In this document: positions 12,072 to 23,537 of the stretch, piece by piece
Layout: each line of letters begins with the position of its first letter
Numbering within the stretch: the stretch's first letter is position 1
DNA from: Epiperipatus broadwayi
Lineage: Eukaryota; Onychophora; Udeonychophora; Euonychophora; Peripatidae
Assembly: GCA_028023455.1 (NCBI GenBank)
Contig: JAQFVV010000285.1
Location: forward strand, 502,001-566,000
Direction of reading: 5' to 3'
DNA: 64,000 nt
Notes under the pieces: generated by a model
Databases searched by the model: none
What the model saw: the letters and a program-made list of their open reading frames with translations, nothing else
Told to the model about the DNA's origin: nothing
Program-made: the position numbers and the translations under genes

Positions 12072-12539
12072 GACTCAATTAAATTATTACTAGATAAATA
12101 ATGCATTAAATACGTCCACAACGTTTAAAGCACTTTAATTTAAATGTTTTGATTATAATTTAATGATTTATAAAATTATGAATAACAATGTTTAATAAAA
12201 TTTAATATTAAAAAAAAAATGACAGTAAAGTTATTTATTCTATAATTAAATAAACGAAATTAGGAAATATAAACAAATGACAATATATATAATAAATGTT
12301 ATAATTATATATAAATAAGATTCCTCCTCCTCATCCTTTAAACTTATCATTTCGCTGCTGAATTAAAAAGTCTTTGCAAAGTTTAATTTTAACCAGAAAT
12401 ATCTCTTATCCATTTATCTCAAATATTAACTGTTAAACTACTGTCATCCAGTTTCAATGAAACTTAATTATTCTCTCAAGAGTGTATTTTATATCTGAAT
12501 TTTTTTTATTAATTCTAGAATATATTTCTTCTATACTTT

Positions 12540-13480
12540 GCTTCAGAGATTGAAGTTTAAATAATTTAATATAATATATCAATCACATAGTTCTTCTTTT
12601 CAAAATAGTTCATAAATATCCAATATACAAATAAAATAAACAAACTCTTTCTTTTTAAAACTTGCTTTTTATATTACTATAATGATGAAAAAGAAATCCA
12701 ATGTTTCGACTATTTCATATAGTCTTTTTCAAGGTACACTAAAATAAAATATAATATATATAAAAATAAATATCATATATTCAAAAATAAAAAATAAAAA
12801 ATTAAAGATATTAAATTAAAAATTACAAAATATATTCATAACCAAAAATGTACCTTATCTCCCATTCCCCTTTTCTATTAGAAACAATCACAAACTAAAA
12901 CACAAACATTTTATTTCATTTTTTTAATATATATATATCTGTTAAAACATTTAATTAAAAACCTATTATTTTTTTTCTCTTTTTCCATTAACACCCTATT
13001 TAATTCTGGTTTTATTTCATTAATGTTTCATTATTATATATATATATTATTTTAGTGTACCTTGAAAAAGACTATATGAAATAGTCGAAACATTGGATTT
13101 CTTTTTCATTATTATAGTCATAAGTCAATTATTTTATATAGCGCGCAATGTTTTTTTTTTTTATAAACAATAATATTTAAACAGCATTAAACTGTTGCAC
13201 ATGTGCTTTGGATTTTAAATATAAAATGAATGAATACTAACACTTCAACCACATGATAAGTGTTAGTATTCATTCATTTTATATTTAAAATCCAAAGCCA
13301 TGTGCAACAGTTTATTGCTGTTTAAATATTATTATTATAGTCATATAAAAAGAAAGTTTTAAAAAGGAGTTTGGTTGTTTTATTTCTATATTAGATTGAA
13401 GTTTATATATTTCTCTTCTGTTAAGAGTCTAAGCTTATATATTCTTAATTAAGCACTGATGAATTTTATTTGCCAAAAAT
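12540..13480. mobile_element. Family D fold-back element with ribozyme-like arms
   Basis: The best-conserved inverted arms are 12676-12750 and 13039-13118 (ACTATAATGATGAAAAAG... and complement). The arms extend outward (AAACTCTTTCTTTTTAAAAC on the left, its complement around 13355-13375 on the right) once the nested insertion at 13122-13330 is removed. Each arm contains a TGAAAAA - GACTAT/ATAGTC hairpin - GAAAC array resembling a decayed hammerhead core. The spacer is AT-rich with no ORF. Outer limits are approximate. Confidence 0.75.
13122..13330. mobile_element. Hairpin MITE-like insertion nested in family D arm
   Basis: A 209-bp insertion flanked by 14-bp direct repeats ATTATTATAGTCAT (13108-13121 and 13331-13344). 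It is itself one hairpin: AATATTTAAACAGCA..TGTTGCACATG..GGATTTTAAATATAAA meets its complement around a short loop near 13245. It interrupts the right arm of the family D element, giving a relative age order. No hammerhead core was found in it. Confidence 0.85.
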
Positions 13481-13659
13481 TTTATTTATTTCATTTTAAT
13501 AAGTTATTTTTATTAAAAAGACTCTTCCAAATTTAATTCGATAAATAATTCTATCATATCAACTATGTTCTTACTTGAAATAATAATTGACCAAAGCATT
13601 TATGATTTTTTTTTATTTCTCTAATTATATATATATATATGAAAAACATTTGAACAATA

Positions 13660-13960
13660 ATTAGGACGTTTTAGCACTTAGATTTCATCCTTCCTTCACC
13701 TGTCAATTTTTGTCATATTTCTTAAAGTTCGAAGACAATGTTTTCAAATAAACACATCATTTGCAAAATCTAGACGACCTTAATAATATCCTCATATTTT
13801 TATTATTTTGTATTACAATTTGTATCAGTAAAATACTTATTTTAAAAGTACTGCAATATGTTTTAGAGAATATGGAATTTTACTTGTTATTATATCTAGA
13901 TCTATTTTCATTATCTTTTCGAATTGTTAAATGTTTTAAGAAAATTCAAATTTTATTGTA
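13660..13960 (-). pseudogene. Decayed RTE LINE fragment (RT region)
   Basis: Reverse-complement similarity to the RTE copy at 47230-47430 can be followed: CTGAAGCATTATTTGCAAA, the FADD-coding stretch (TCATTTGCAAAATCTAGACG) and the stretch coding near [10 protein letters not shown] (GTACTGCAATATGTTTTAGA). It is heavily mutated. A 122-codon frame on the opposite strand here (13761-14129) is incidental. Confidence 0.7.
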
Positions 13961-14074
13961 CCTTAGCAAATTCATTGCATTGGTAGTAGTCACAGAGATT
14001 AGTATGGAACACAATGCTTTGAGTGAGCCTATCTCTTTCTTTAGATATTGTTGTCTGACCAGTGAAAATAACTA

Positions 14075-14284
14075 TTATAAGATTTCAATAAAAGATAATA
14101 CTTTAACCAACAAAGCTATTCTTCCATAGGCATTACCCAGTATAATTTTTTGTTTACTTATATATGAATATTTTCCTTTTCCTGTCTGTTCCTTTGAAAT
14201 TAAATTAATGAGTGCTTTCCATGCATTATGGATTATCCCACTAACTGAATATATAAATATATTTGTTACTATCAAATCAGCCAC
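14075..14284 (-). other. Unrecognised 69-codon open frame
   Basis: A minus-strand frame containing SGIIHNAWKALINLI with mixed composition, unlike the low-complexity frames nearby. A loosely similar nucleotide stretch occurs around 40620-40690. It may be a remnant of an unidentified repeat. No family was recognised. Confidence 0.25.
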
Positions 14285-14508
14285 TTTTTAAAATTTTCTT
14301 TTTATTTTTTTCTGTTCTCTTTAATATTTGTGTAATGTATTTGAAAATATCACACAAATTATTATTGATATTAAACTTTTTAGTGTTATCATGTTATCTA
14401 ATTACTGCTATTTTTAACTGGTAAAAATTACTCATAATAAAATATATGCTGTAAGCTGACTACAGATATTATTTACTTTTTTATACTGGTATGTTGAATA
14501 TTGACAAA

Positions 14509-14760
14509 CTCTCCATATATTAATGCCACCCAGTGCAAGACATAGGAATTAATATAAGAAGGTTTGTACACAAAATCCCTATTTAGTGCCTATTCATCCA
14601 ATATCTCAGACTATCAGTAGCACTAGATAGGGATTTCATGCATACACCCTCTTGTATCCATTGATTACTATGGCTTGCATTGAGTGGCACTACTATATAA
14701 AGAGCATGGCACTGCTTTAAAAGATTGTGTAAGCATAGGAAATGGTGATTATGTGATATT
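14509..14760. mobile_element. Family A fold-back element, short form, older
   Basis: About 252 bp flanked by diverged 13-bp direct repeats (GAATATTGACAAA at 14496-14508, GCATATTGTCAAA at 14761-14773, 11 of 13 identical). Arms contain ACTCTCCATAT.., AATCCCTATTTAGTGCC and the inverted CACTAGATAGGGATTTCATG.., TGGCTTGCATTGAGTGGC, then AAATGGTGATTATGTGATAT at the end. No ribozyme core remains. Confidence 0.8.
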
Positions 14761-14869
14761 GCATATTGTCAAATTTATTTCAGTACTTTTTGTTTGTTTA
14801 TTTATGTATAAATGTTTTGAGATTAACTCATTGCAACTCTTTATATATAATTGAAGTGTTTTCTAGTTT

Positions 14870-15045
14870 TAGTATGTAAAACACATTTTAAAGCTAAAAG
14901 TGACACCTCTTTATCTTTTTTCCCTTCATATATCAGGAGTATCTGCAAAGTTATTGCAGATGATCTTCCTGATATATAAAAGAGGATGTGTCTTTTTTGC
15001 CTTCAAAATGTGTTATCATGTGCTGAAGCTAAATGACACTCTAAT
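14870..15045. repeat. Imperfect hairpin element
   Basis: ATATATCAGGAGTATCTGCA meets TGCAGATGATCTTCCTGATATAT around 14952, and the flanks (AAGTGACACCTCTTTAT.. and ATAAAAGAGGATGTGTC) extend the inverted match to about 150 bp. No target duplication or coding content was recognised. Confidence 0.7.
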
Positions 15046-15358
15046 TATATATAAACAGTCACAACAAGTTAATATCAAAACGTTTACAAACTTTTTATAC
15101 AAAATTTATATATATAATACAAATAAAATGTCCATTTAAATTAAAAAACTAATTGTAATAATAAAACTAATAAATATAATGGTAATTAACTATTATATAT
15201 AGTCTTTCAATCCACAGAAGTACTTTCAGTTAATTCCTTAACCTTTTTCAACAGCCACTAGATAAATATTGACAATCATATTATATAATTAAGCCACATC
15301 TTGTCTAAGTCAAATATTGTAAAAGTATATAGAGTTGTGCTACTAATAGGTTATTAAG

Positions 15359-15775
15359 CTAACTTACATATTAAAAAGCTGAATGTTTTAATTGTAAAAA
15401 TGTACTAGAGAGATATGTGGTATATACAGAGTATCTAAATACATAGAATACACTCACAAATATAATTCAGATATAAAGAGTATTTAACTAACTTACATAT
15501 TAAAAAGCTGAATGTTTTAATTGTAAAAAATGTACTAGAGAGATATGTGGTATATACAGAGTATCTAAATACATAGAATACACTCACAAATATAATTCAG
15601 ATATAAAGAGTATTTAACTAATTCCAAATGAAACTTCAATAAATGAATAATATAAATGATAACTAAACCTAAACTTGGCTAAAAAAAAACCAATCATAAA
15701 TGTAATTCAGAGATAAAGTATATTTTACTGATGCCAAATGAAATTTCAATAAATAAATAATATAAATGATAACTG
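15359..15775. repeat. 129-bp tandem duplication plus diverged 80-bp echo
   Basis: Units 15359-15487 and 15488-15617 start CTAACTTACATATTAAAAAG and are nearly identical. The segment ATTCAGATATAAAG..CCAAATGAAA..AATAATATAAATGATAAC then recurs in diverged form at about 15690-15775. Confidence 0.85.
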
Positions 15776-16552
15776 TAAATAAATCTATGTTTATATTTCT
15801 TATATTTTTAATAAATATCTTTCTAAACTGTCATATGTATAATATATAAGACTAATATTTTAAGAGATGGTATGGCTGAGTACATATTCTAATCAATCTT
15901 CACAATAAATGTTTATTAAAATATCTCAGGGTAAAGTAATATATATATATATATATATATGTTAGCGATTATATGTGATCCAAATAAACGAATGGTAAGT
16001 GATATAATCTTGTAAAAAATAAATAAGAAGGCCAAGTTTAATTAATAAATTCAAATTTTATTTATATTAAATATCACACACACATAAATGAATTATTACT
16101 TAAAAGTATCTCCATCTTTTTGTGCATACCATTTTTAAAATAAGTTAAATACTTTTAAGAACATAGGCAGAATACCTATCTATATTTTACTTATTATATC
16201 TGATCCTTTATAAATGATAACTAAAGTTGTATTTTATTAAGCATAAAATTGCTTAACATTAAATAAATTTTAAACAAATCTAAAATGTTTTCTTGAGTTA
16301 ATGATTTAGTTATCTTAGACTTAACTGCACTAAATATAGTTTATTCTAACTAAACCTCAATATATTTTTATAAATATCATCTTTTAAAAAAAAATACTAT
16401 GGCAACAATTCCATACGCAATGCCAGTTTATTAAATGATTTAATATATAGGGTATATGAGCACAGACTTTCAGACGACCCATCACTCTCCACTCTATCTA
16501 ATAACACTGATACACTCAAGCACATATATGCTGAAAAGATAAATAATCACCA

Positions 16553-16604
16553 ATATACATATTTCATGCTAAACCAGCAATCATCAGTTGGTCCAGATTA
16601 TCAT
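16553..16604 (-). ncRNA. Hammerhead ribozyme motif (family B, left arm)
   Basis: Minus strand: CTGATGA (16587-16581), stem II TGCT/AGCA, GAAA (16565-16562), stem III ATATGTAT, A, then TTGG pairing CCAA of stem I with the further TCTGGACCAA side. Core complete. Confidence 0.87.
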
Positions 16605-16751
16605 CTCTACACATATATACTATAAGTGCTCAGATATATATTAAGATAGATAATCTTCATTCTTTAATGGACAGGCTCCAATCTACTATACACTCCAACT
16701 CTTCAACCATCCATCCAATTGAGCACTTATAGTATATGTGTGTGGGAGATG

Positions 16752-16812
16752 ATAATCTGAACCAACTGATGATTGCTGATTTAGCATGAAATACGTATAT
16801 TGGTGATTATTT
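16752..16812 (+). ncRNA. Hammerhead ribozyme motif (family B, right arm)
   Basis: CTGATGA at 16766-16772, stem II TGCT-GATTT-AGCA with a T.T pair at its base, GAAA at 16788-16791, stem III ATACGTAT (16791-16798), cleavage A at 16799, then TTGG (16800-16803) pairing CCAA (16762-16765). All core nucleotides are intact. Confidence 0.9.
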
Positions 16813-16969
16813 ATTTTTTCAGCATATATATGCTTGAGTGTATCAGTGTTATTAGATAGAGTGAAGAGTGATGGGTCGTCTGAAAGTCTGTGCTCATATA
16901 CCCTATATATTACATATATAGACACAGGTATGTAACAAGCCTGTGTTTCAGTTATTAAATGATTTAACT

Positions 16970-18125
16970 ACAAAACGTTATGCATATGTATTTCATCTGC
17001 TATAAAATAATAAAAATACTTCACATTTTAAAATACACTAGGAGAACCACTACATCTAAATATAAAACATCGTCAATATAAAATTAATGGAACATATCAA
17101 CTCTAATATTTTCAACAAGGAGCTATCGTTTTTTGAAAAACTTATCTCTGTTAAATTTAAATTTTATTTATCCAAAATTAATTCTTCCATCAAAATAAAT
17201 GTGATGTATGCAATATAATTATATACCATTAAATAAACACGTGTATATTCTTCATATTTGAATGTCATGGAGAAAATGTCGAAATATACTTTCATAATAA
17301 AAATGATAATAAAAAAAAATATACATAAATTTAACATTGTTTTTTAAAAAAAAAGCAAAGAAAAATATTAATGTTACATTTTTATTTTAATAAAGTTTGT
17401 AGGTGTCTCTGAAATGTCTCATCCCTTGGCAGTTCATAAACATGCATGAAAAAAGATGGAGATTGTAATAAAGATTCATTAGCAATTAGATGAGTAGGCA
17501 GAATTTGTTTAGTCTATTGTTTTTATGTCTGCTATTAAATACAGTAATGTAATGAAATCAATTAGCTATTTCTTAGAAATTTTTAATAAATTCTATAGCA
17601 GTTGATTTTATAAATATTTATTCTCAAGATAGTTAAGTAAATTATTTAAATTATATGATTAAAAAATGTTTTTCATGTCAGATAAAAAATGGCAGAACAG
17701 TTGAAAGTTTAGTGAACTTCAAAACAAATTTAGTTCTTAGCCATCCATAGTTAGTTGGTTGCTTACACATAAGAAAAGTTTTACAAATATATCTGTAAGA
17801 TAAGGTGATGAAGATAAAGCAAAAGTATCAGTAAAAGTAAGCAATGACAATGATTGTTTCCATTAGTGAATATGTTTATTTATATTCATAATCTTTGATT
17901 TATGTAGGCTATTTTTATGGCACCTTTAGAACATATAGATTCACAGTCAATAAAAAATAAAAAATAAAGTCGTATATCACATGACTCTATTTTTTATTTT
18001 TATTGATTATTCATAGTCTTTGCTTTAAGACTTAAGTGATGTTATATTGCTAAGACTTCTAATATGTAGTTTGGCTGAAGATCCCTCAGCCCAATATAGC
18101 TATTTGAATTAGATATCTGGGTTTG
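16970..18125. other. AT-rich stretch without recognised gene
   Basis: The only structure noted is an inverted repeat around 17950-18012 (TCAATAAAAAATAAAAAATA and its complement flanking CGTATATCACATGA). No coding similarity was seen. Confidence 0.5.
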
Positions 18126-18129
18126 AAGA

Positions 18130-18310
18130 CATTTAAGTGTCTGAAAATTTCAGATAACTCTTTGATAAATGCTGGCTTTCTGAGGAGTGCCAAAAGCATG
18201 AAACCATTGGTCAGGGGATGGGGTGGTGGTTTTCAGATAGAGATATTTTAAATGCTTTCTTTTTCTAAGCATTCATCACAAAGCTTATTGAACAATTAGA
18301 AAAGCTCTTT
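18130..18310 (+). mobile_element. Family C ribozyme element, partial copy
   Basis: After the hammerhead come blocks shared with the complete copy at 50065-50342: CAGATAGAGATATTTTAAATGC, CTAAGCATTCATCACAAAGCTT and the ending TTTGTTTATAT. The left arm is shortened (GATAAATGCTGGCTTT). No target duplication was found. Confidence 0.75.
18176..18222 (+). ncRNA. Hammerhead ribozyme motif (family C)
   Basis: CTGAGGA (18180-18186, G at the variable position), stem II GTGC-CAAAA-GCAT, GAAA (18200-18203), stem III ACCATTGGT, C at 18212 as cleavage nucleotide, then AGGGG. Core complete; stem I is weak (two G.T pairs in four), so activity is uncertain. Confidence 0.75.
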
Positions 18311-18365
18311 GTTTATATAGTTTCACCTTCAAGTTTCATATTCTTTCCATATATTGTTTAATCTA

Positions 18366-18420
18366 TAGATCAGGAGTGGCCAAACTTTTAGGCATTGGAT
18401 GAAACTTTTTTGGTGAAAGT
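18366..18420. other. hAT-like terminal sequence, single end
   Basis: ATCAGGAGTGGCCAAACTTTTAGG resembles hAT terminal inverted repeats such as the CAGGGGTGACCAAC end at 22071. No matching second end was found downstream, so this is a fragment at most. Confidence 0.4.
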
Positions 18421-19259
18421 GTACCTTATGGTGACTACATTTTTATCAGGGTTTCGAACTGGAAACCAGAAAAAAAAACATTTTCTTTTGCTTGAGGGGA
18501 TAAAAATAACAGTTCAAAGAACTGGGTTTTTTTTTCAGAATGTACTTACGAATTGGTGATTTTTTTTTATGAGGGCCTTTTAATACTTACAAATATTGAT
18601 GACATTTTTAGAAGATACTTATGAACTAAGTAATTTTTTTCTAGAAGATGTGAATAGTTGGAAGACATTTTACTTTGACAACTATTAAATTACCTCAGCT
18701 CCATCTAGTATTACAAATTGTCCTGGTTGCTTTATAAAATATCTATTAAATTAAAATTTTAAATTACCTAAAAATAATTATTTTCTATAGCTGGTCCCAA
18801 ATTAAAAAAAAAAAAAAAACTAGATGCAAATTTTACAAAAAAAAAAAGTTAAGATTTTGTATATAGAATGAAATAATAATAAACACAAAATTAAAGAAGC
18901 TATGTTAATAAAAAGTGAAAAGCATCATTTGATAAATAGACAGGCTGCCAATATAAAAATTAATGAGTTGTGGGAAAATTGATATATGAAGTATTACTTT
19001 TTGTTTACATTTGTAACGGTTTTTTGTAATACAATTTGAATCTAGTTGATAATGATTACATAGATAGTTGAAAGTACTTCTATTAAATTGTGGTATATAT
19101 TTGTTTTTAAAATATTTTTTACTGTATTAATTATTGCATTGTTTTGAAAAATTATATATATATACACAATGATGGAATGTTGCAGTTTTGAACATTATGT
19201 AATATTTAAAATAGTAAACCTTTAAGCAATGTGATGTGCTTTGACTTCTTCTTTATTAG

Positions 19260-20470
19260 AGTCAGGAAATTCTCAGACTTTATGCCAAGAGAAACCTGTT
19301 AGCCAACTTATCTTCCCTTTCCATTACCCACTCTAAGTTTTTTCTATATTCATCTCTAACTTGTTATATTCCATTTCTACATTATCTTTGTCCACTCTAT
19401 GACCTTTATATCTAGAACCCCCTTATTATTTTCCAAAACCCAGTATAAAAACCAACAACCCATTTTTTGTATAATCACTTTGTTTATATTTATTACCGCA
19501 CAACTTAATTATTTGTACCCTTTTTGCTTGTAAGCATTTACATTCCATTAACAGATGCCTAATATTTTCCATGCCTTTCTTACATAACTTGCAAACTAAA
19601 TCACCCATATTTTTCTATTTATGTATATATTTTTTTGTTACTGATGATCCTGTTTGAGCCTTAAACAGTAAACTACTTTCTTTGCTATTATCATAAATTA
19701 ACTCACACCCAATATTATGTTTACTTCTATATATATTTAAATTCTTATTACTCTACATACTAGTTCTCCATCTCTCCAGGTCTTATTTTTTATTAATGCA
19801 GTTATTCTTCTATCCCATTCTTTGCCAGTATAATACTCAACAATTCTCCTAACACAATCATCCCATCTTTTGTTCAAGTATACTGCCATAAAGTCTTTAT
19901 CCAAATTTTCTGAATACTACCTTTCTCATCAATTTTGTTGCCTGTCCTTTACTCCTAACCCAATTAAATACTATTTTGGTTATTCTCTTAATATTCATAA
20001 ATTGCAATCTACTAGACATTTTCATTTTGCTTTTGCTTCTCTCATATAAAAACTTGACCTTCCCATTTCCCCTTGAATTGCTTCCTTTTCCATCCACACA
20101 TCTTCATCTAATGCATGTCTTCTTACTTCTTTTTGAACTTTTTATAAGTAATCTAACACCTCTTTACTAACACACAACACATCATTACCATAAGTTAACC
20201 TTGCTGCTACCACTGCCTTTCATACAATTCTTGCTATATCATATTTATTATTTGAAAGCACTGTAAATTTCTCTATCATTTATTTTCTTGTCTTTGCTTC
20301 ATTTATCAATTTTGTCTCCCATTCATCCAAGCAATTTCTCTGATTAATTAAGATGAATCTCAAATAGTTATACTTATTCACCACATTTAGCTTTATATCC
20401 CCCAATAAAATTTTACTTTCTCTTTCCCAGCATTTACCATCATTCAAGGACAAGTTATATTAATGGACTG
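19260..20470 (-). pseudogene. Decayed LINE, C-terminal part of ORF2
   Basis: Reading the minus strand from 20470 downwards, interrupted frames give NVVNKYNYLRF, DEWETKLINEAKTRK, AARLTYGND, LDYL.KVQKEVRRHAL and a final CKLCKKGMENIRHLLMEC zinc-knuckle-like block (19600-19540). This order (YLGF-type motif, YG motif, post-RT helix, C-terminal C2HC) is that of an APE-type LINE downstream of the RT core. It is unrelated at sequence level to the RTE family and to the 25.9-31.4 kb LINE. Multiple stops show long inactivity. Confidence 0.75.
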
Positions 20471-20904
20471 CCCTCTAGTGTCAGAATCACTAGACATTAA
20501 CATTTAAGCCAATATACACACAACAGCTCTATAATGTAAGTGAATTTGAAATTCATTTTAAAGTTATTATTGTTCTAATCTACTATCCATGCAACACCGA
20601 GAATAGCAGACAAAAGTGAATAACATGGATTAATTTTGATATTAGGAAGTGTTATATTAATGTAGCCAATATAGAGATTTATTTCTTCAAATGTATTATA
20701 TAATGGAGTATTTTTTCTAAAGTAGTAGTTGTATGATCTATTTTTATATATCTTAGGATTTTTTTTAACACTTGTATATCCCTATTATAGTTAAACATCA
20801 TTTACCTAGTAGTTATGTGAACATTATTTATGCTTTCATACTGTCTTATTGATTTAGCATATTTTTTGATAATTTCCTTTCACTTTGAATATATTTGAAT
20901 ATTA

Positions 20905-20975
20905 GACTTCTGATGAAGACAACAATGTTAGTCAGTTGAAACTATAAAAAATATAAAGCAATAAATTTTATTTTA
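20905..20975 (+). other. Hammerhead-like fossil
   Basis: CTGATGAAGACAACAATG..TAGTCAGTTGAAACTA keeps CTGATGA and GAAAC, but stem II is not convincing and no stem I partner was found. Confidence 0.35.
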
Positions 20976-20979
20976 TTGC

Positions 20980-22062
20980 ATTGTAAAAAGTGATTAATGA
21001 AGGTGTGTATGGTACTATATATATTTCTTTTGTTTCATAATGAAACCGACTTTTTTGTTATATGTATATATTTAAAAATTGTACCTTATGATCTTACTTT
21101 TACAATATGCACAGTATATATAATTCTTAATATGCATTTCAGCCAAACAATTTTTTACTACTTAGCTTAGATTATCTCATAAGTTTTTAAATTTTAAATA
21201 CTGTTTTTGATATTTATTGAATTGATTTTTATATAAATTCATTTTACAACTGTAGTATTTTAAGCACACTCTTTTTGACTACGTGTTTTAAGTGTAAGAA
21301 TGATAGTTGACCTCAAGTTCATGTTTGTGAAAAGTTGAGCGATAGAAGGTGAGGATCACAGTTTATAAAGAGTAAAAAGATAGAGTTAATTTTTTTAAAA
21401 AAATAAACAAACAAACCTTATTTATTACCTATTGAAAAATAATTAATAATCATTTATACATTTATTAAAAGTCTACTTTAGTCAATGTGTGTTTACAGCA
21501 TTTGAACAATGAATTTATAAAGCACACTAACCCAAACATATAAATAAACTTTCACTATAATATAATGAAATTCCATGAATTAAAATTGATAATCCTAGCT
21601 GAACCATGATCTAGTACTTAATAATAACATTTGGCTGACTTACTTTAGACTAAAAGTTAGCCTTTTTTAGTTTAAAATAAATTCGATAAATGCTATTGTT
21701 AGTAATAGCTTTGTTACAGCATAGCTAAAGATTTATTCTACTTTAATATATAGATTTTTATTTTTATTTAAAAAAAAAAGTTTATATCTTAAGTTATTTA
21801 ATATATTGAAGTATTTCTATAGATAAAGATACTGTCAAATATAAGAAATAAATCTCGAAAAATCCCTCCAATTACAGTGCATGAAACTGTCATTATAAAA
21901 AATGTCATAATGAAATACACTTAACATCTCCAGACCTATATTGAAATCTGGGATAAGTAAACTTTTTTTATTTAATAAGATCAAAGTTTTTTTAGGCTGT
22001 TGGTCCATAATCAATCGAAGTAATTATACAAAAATGGGCAGAAAATTAATATATAGCTAATC
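20980..22062. other. AT-rich stretch without recognised gene
   Basis: No element, coding similarity or RNA motif was recognised. Confidence 0.5.
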
Positions 22063-22070
22063 TTATAGGC

Positions 22071-22552
22071 CAGGGGTGACCAACTTTTGTGTTCATAAGA
22101 TCTACTTTTTATTTTTAAAATGTGTTGCGATCGACTTGTTGTCATAGGCGTAGACTAAATGGAAGGTGGTGTGAAATACATACTATTTTTATATATCTAC
22201 CTAATAAAAAATAAGAATTATTTAACGGGCCAAAAAAAAAAAAACTCATGTCCGGGGGGAATTAAAGCAACATGAGTAATTATTAACAATATTTATTAAT
22301 TCAAATTAATCTACATTAAATCAAGATTAAAAATATTATTTTCAGTAATGATATGGCTTAGTGGACTTCATTTATTTAGAACTGAAAAAAAATTTAGAAG
22401 AAAAACAAAAATAAAAAAAAAAAACCCTGAAAATCTTGACTTAATTTGTTTCACCCGTTACCTGACAGCTCTTGCCAGATTGGCCTCGCGATCGACCAAA
22501 AATGGCTTTGCGATCGACCGTTGGATCATGATCGACTTGTTGGACACCCCTG
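22071..22552. mobile_element. hAT-type MITE with 8-bp target duplication
   Basis: The ends are CAGGGGTGACCAACTTTTG.. and ..CGACTTGTTGGACACCCCTG, inverted copies typical of hAT elements. The flanks TTATAGGC (22063-22070) and TTATAGGT (22553-22560) form an 8-bp duplication with one change. GCGATCGAC motifs recur subterminally (about 22129, 22488 and 22511). There is no transposase; the 80-codon frame at 22348-22590 crosses the element end and is incidental. Confidence 0.9.
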
Positions 22553-22664
22553 TTATAGGTTATAAAATGAAAAAAAAACCCTCTTATTAAAGGCAAGCCA
22601 CTAGACATCACTGATTATTGGAAAATACTTTACACTGCAATTAGTTATTTAAATACTACTTTAT

Positions 22665-22892
<228 letters not shown>

Positions 22893-23425
22893 ACGGTCTG
22901 TTTGTTTTTTATTTGTTTCATCTATACATGTTTATATTTATCTACTTATATGTAATATTTGATAGAGATTATGACTTGGACTAATTGAAGAATTCTGGTT
23001 TATCTAAAATTTCATTTAAAGATTAATTACATTTTTTGGTTTATCTTTATTTATTTGTTTGAAGTTTCAAAATAAAAAATAGAAGTTTTAAAATTAATGT
23101 AAGATGTAGTTCATGCTTAGAAAAAACAAAAAGGTAGACAAATTAATAATAAATACCACATACATGTTTTTAATAAAAAATACATAAACCTTTACTAAAT
23201 GTAAGGACAATACCTGTATTGAAAATAATGTAATAATCTATAGGCTACTTCTAACAAATGATTATAAACAAGTCATTAATATATTTATATGAGTGAGACT
23301 GAATTGTAGTAATATATATATATATATCCTCTAAACTTATATATATATATCATTCATAAACATTATCAATGTACAGCATTATGAAGATTGACAAATTTAA
23401 TCCACTTTCTTTCATCCTTAGATTC
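22893..23425. other. AT-rich stretch without recognised gene
   Basis: Short TA runs near 23310-23352; nothing else recognised. Confidence 0.5.
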
Positions 23426-23430
23426 TCCTC

Positions 23431-23537
23431 GTTTTTTTTTTCCCGTGTGTCAAAGCATCGGCCGGGAAGCGAACCCGCAAACCCGGGAAACTGCTTGTAA
23501 GGCAGCTGTGTTAACCACTGGGCCACCAACGCTTGAC
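23431..23537 (-). mobile_element. tRNA-derived SINE
   Basis: Minus strand: TCAAGCGTTGGTGGCCCAGT (box A-like), GCAGTTTCCCGGG, box B-like GGGTTCGCTTCCCGG, GATGCTTTGACACACGGG and a poly-A run (poly-T at 23431-23440 on plus). It is the best preserved box B among the copies. A possible short flank repeat GATTCT is seen on both sides but is weak. Confidence 0.88.

Larger units (their letters stand above)
11559..12072. mobile_element. Family A ribozyme element with terminal palindrome
   Basis: A 514-bp insertion between perfect 14-bp direct repeats ACTCAATTAAATTA (11545-11558 and 12073-12086). The left part carries the family A blocks (CAAAACTCTC..., AGTAATCAATGGATGCC, TCCCTATCTAGTGCC) and a minus-strand hammerhead. 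The right end is a 106-bp near-perfect palindrome (11966-12071) built from the family A terminal sequence ACATCACATGATCA. The middle (about 11770-11960) is unique in this window. Confidence 0.88.
16444..16951. mobile_element. Complete family B fold-back element with two opposed hammerheads
   Basis: A 508-bp insertion with a perfect 16-bp target duplication. Left arm (about 16447-16630) and right arm (about 16720-16912) are nearly perfect inverted copies of about 190 bp, from TATAGGGTATATGAGCAC to GTGCTCATATACCCTATA, around an 85-90 bp spacer. Each arm holds a complete hammerhead, left on the minus strand and right on the plus strand. A 40-bp extension (16913-16951, ending GCCTGTGTTTCAG) lies only on the right. 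No ORF of its own; mobilisation in trans is inferred. Confidence 0.9.
16428..16967. repeat. 16-bp target-site duplication of the family B element
   Basis: TTATTAAATGATTTAA occurs exactly at 16428-16443 and at 16952-16967, bracketing the element at 16444-16951. Confidence 0.9.

Noticed and set aside
13761-14129. 122-codon plus-strand frame as a gene
   Set aside because: Hydrophobic low-complexity text lying antisense to a decayed RTE fragment; no recognisable domain.
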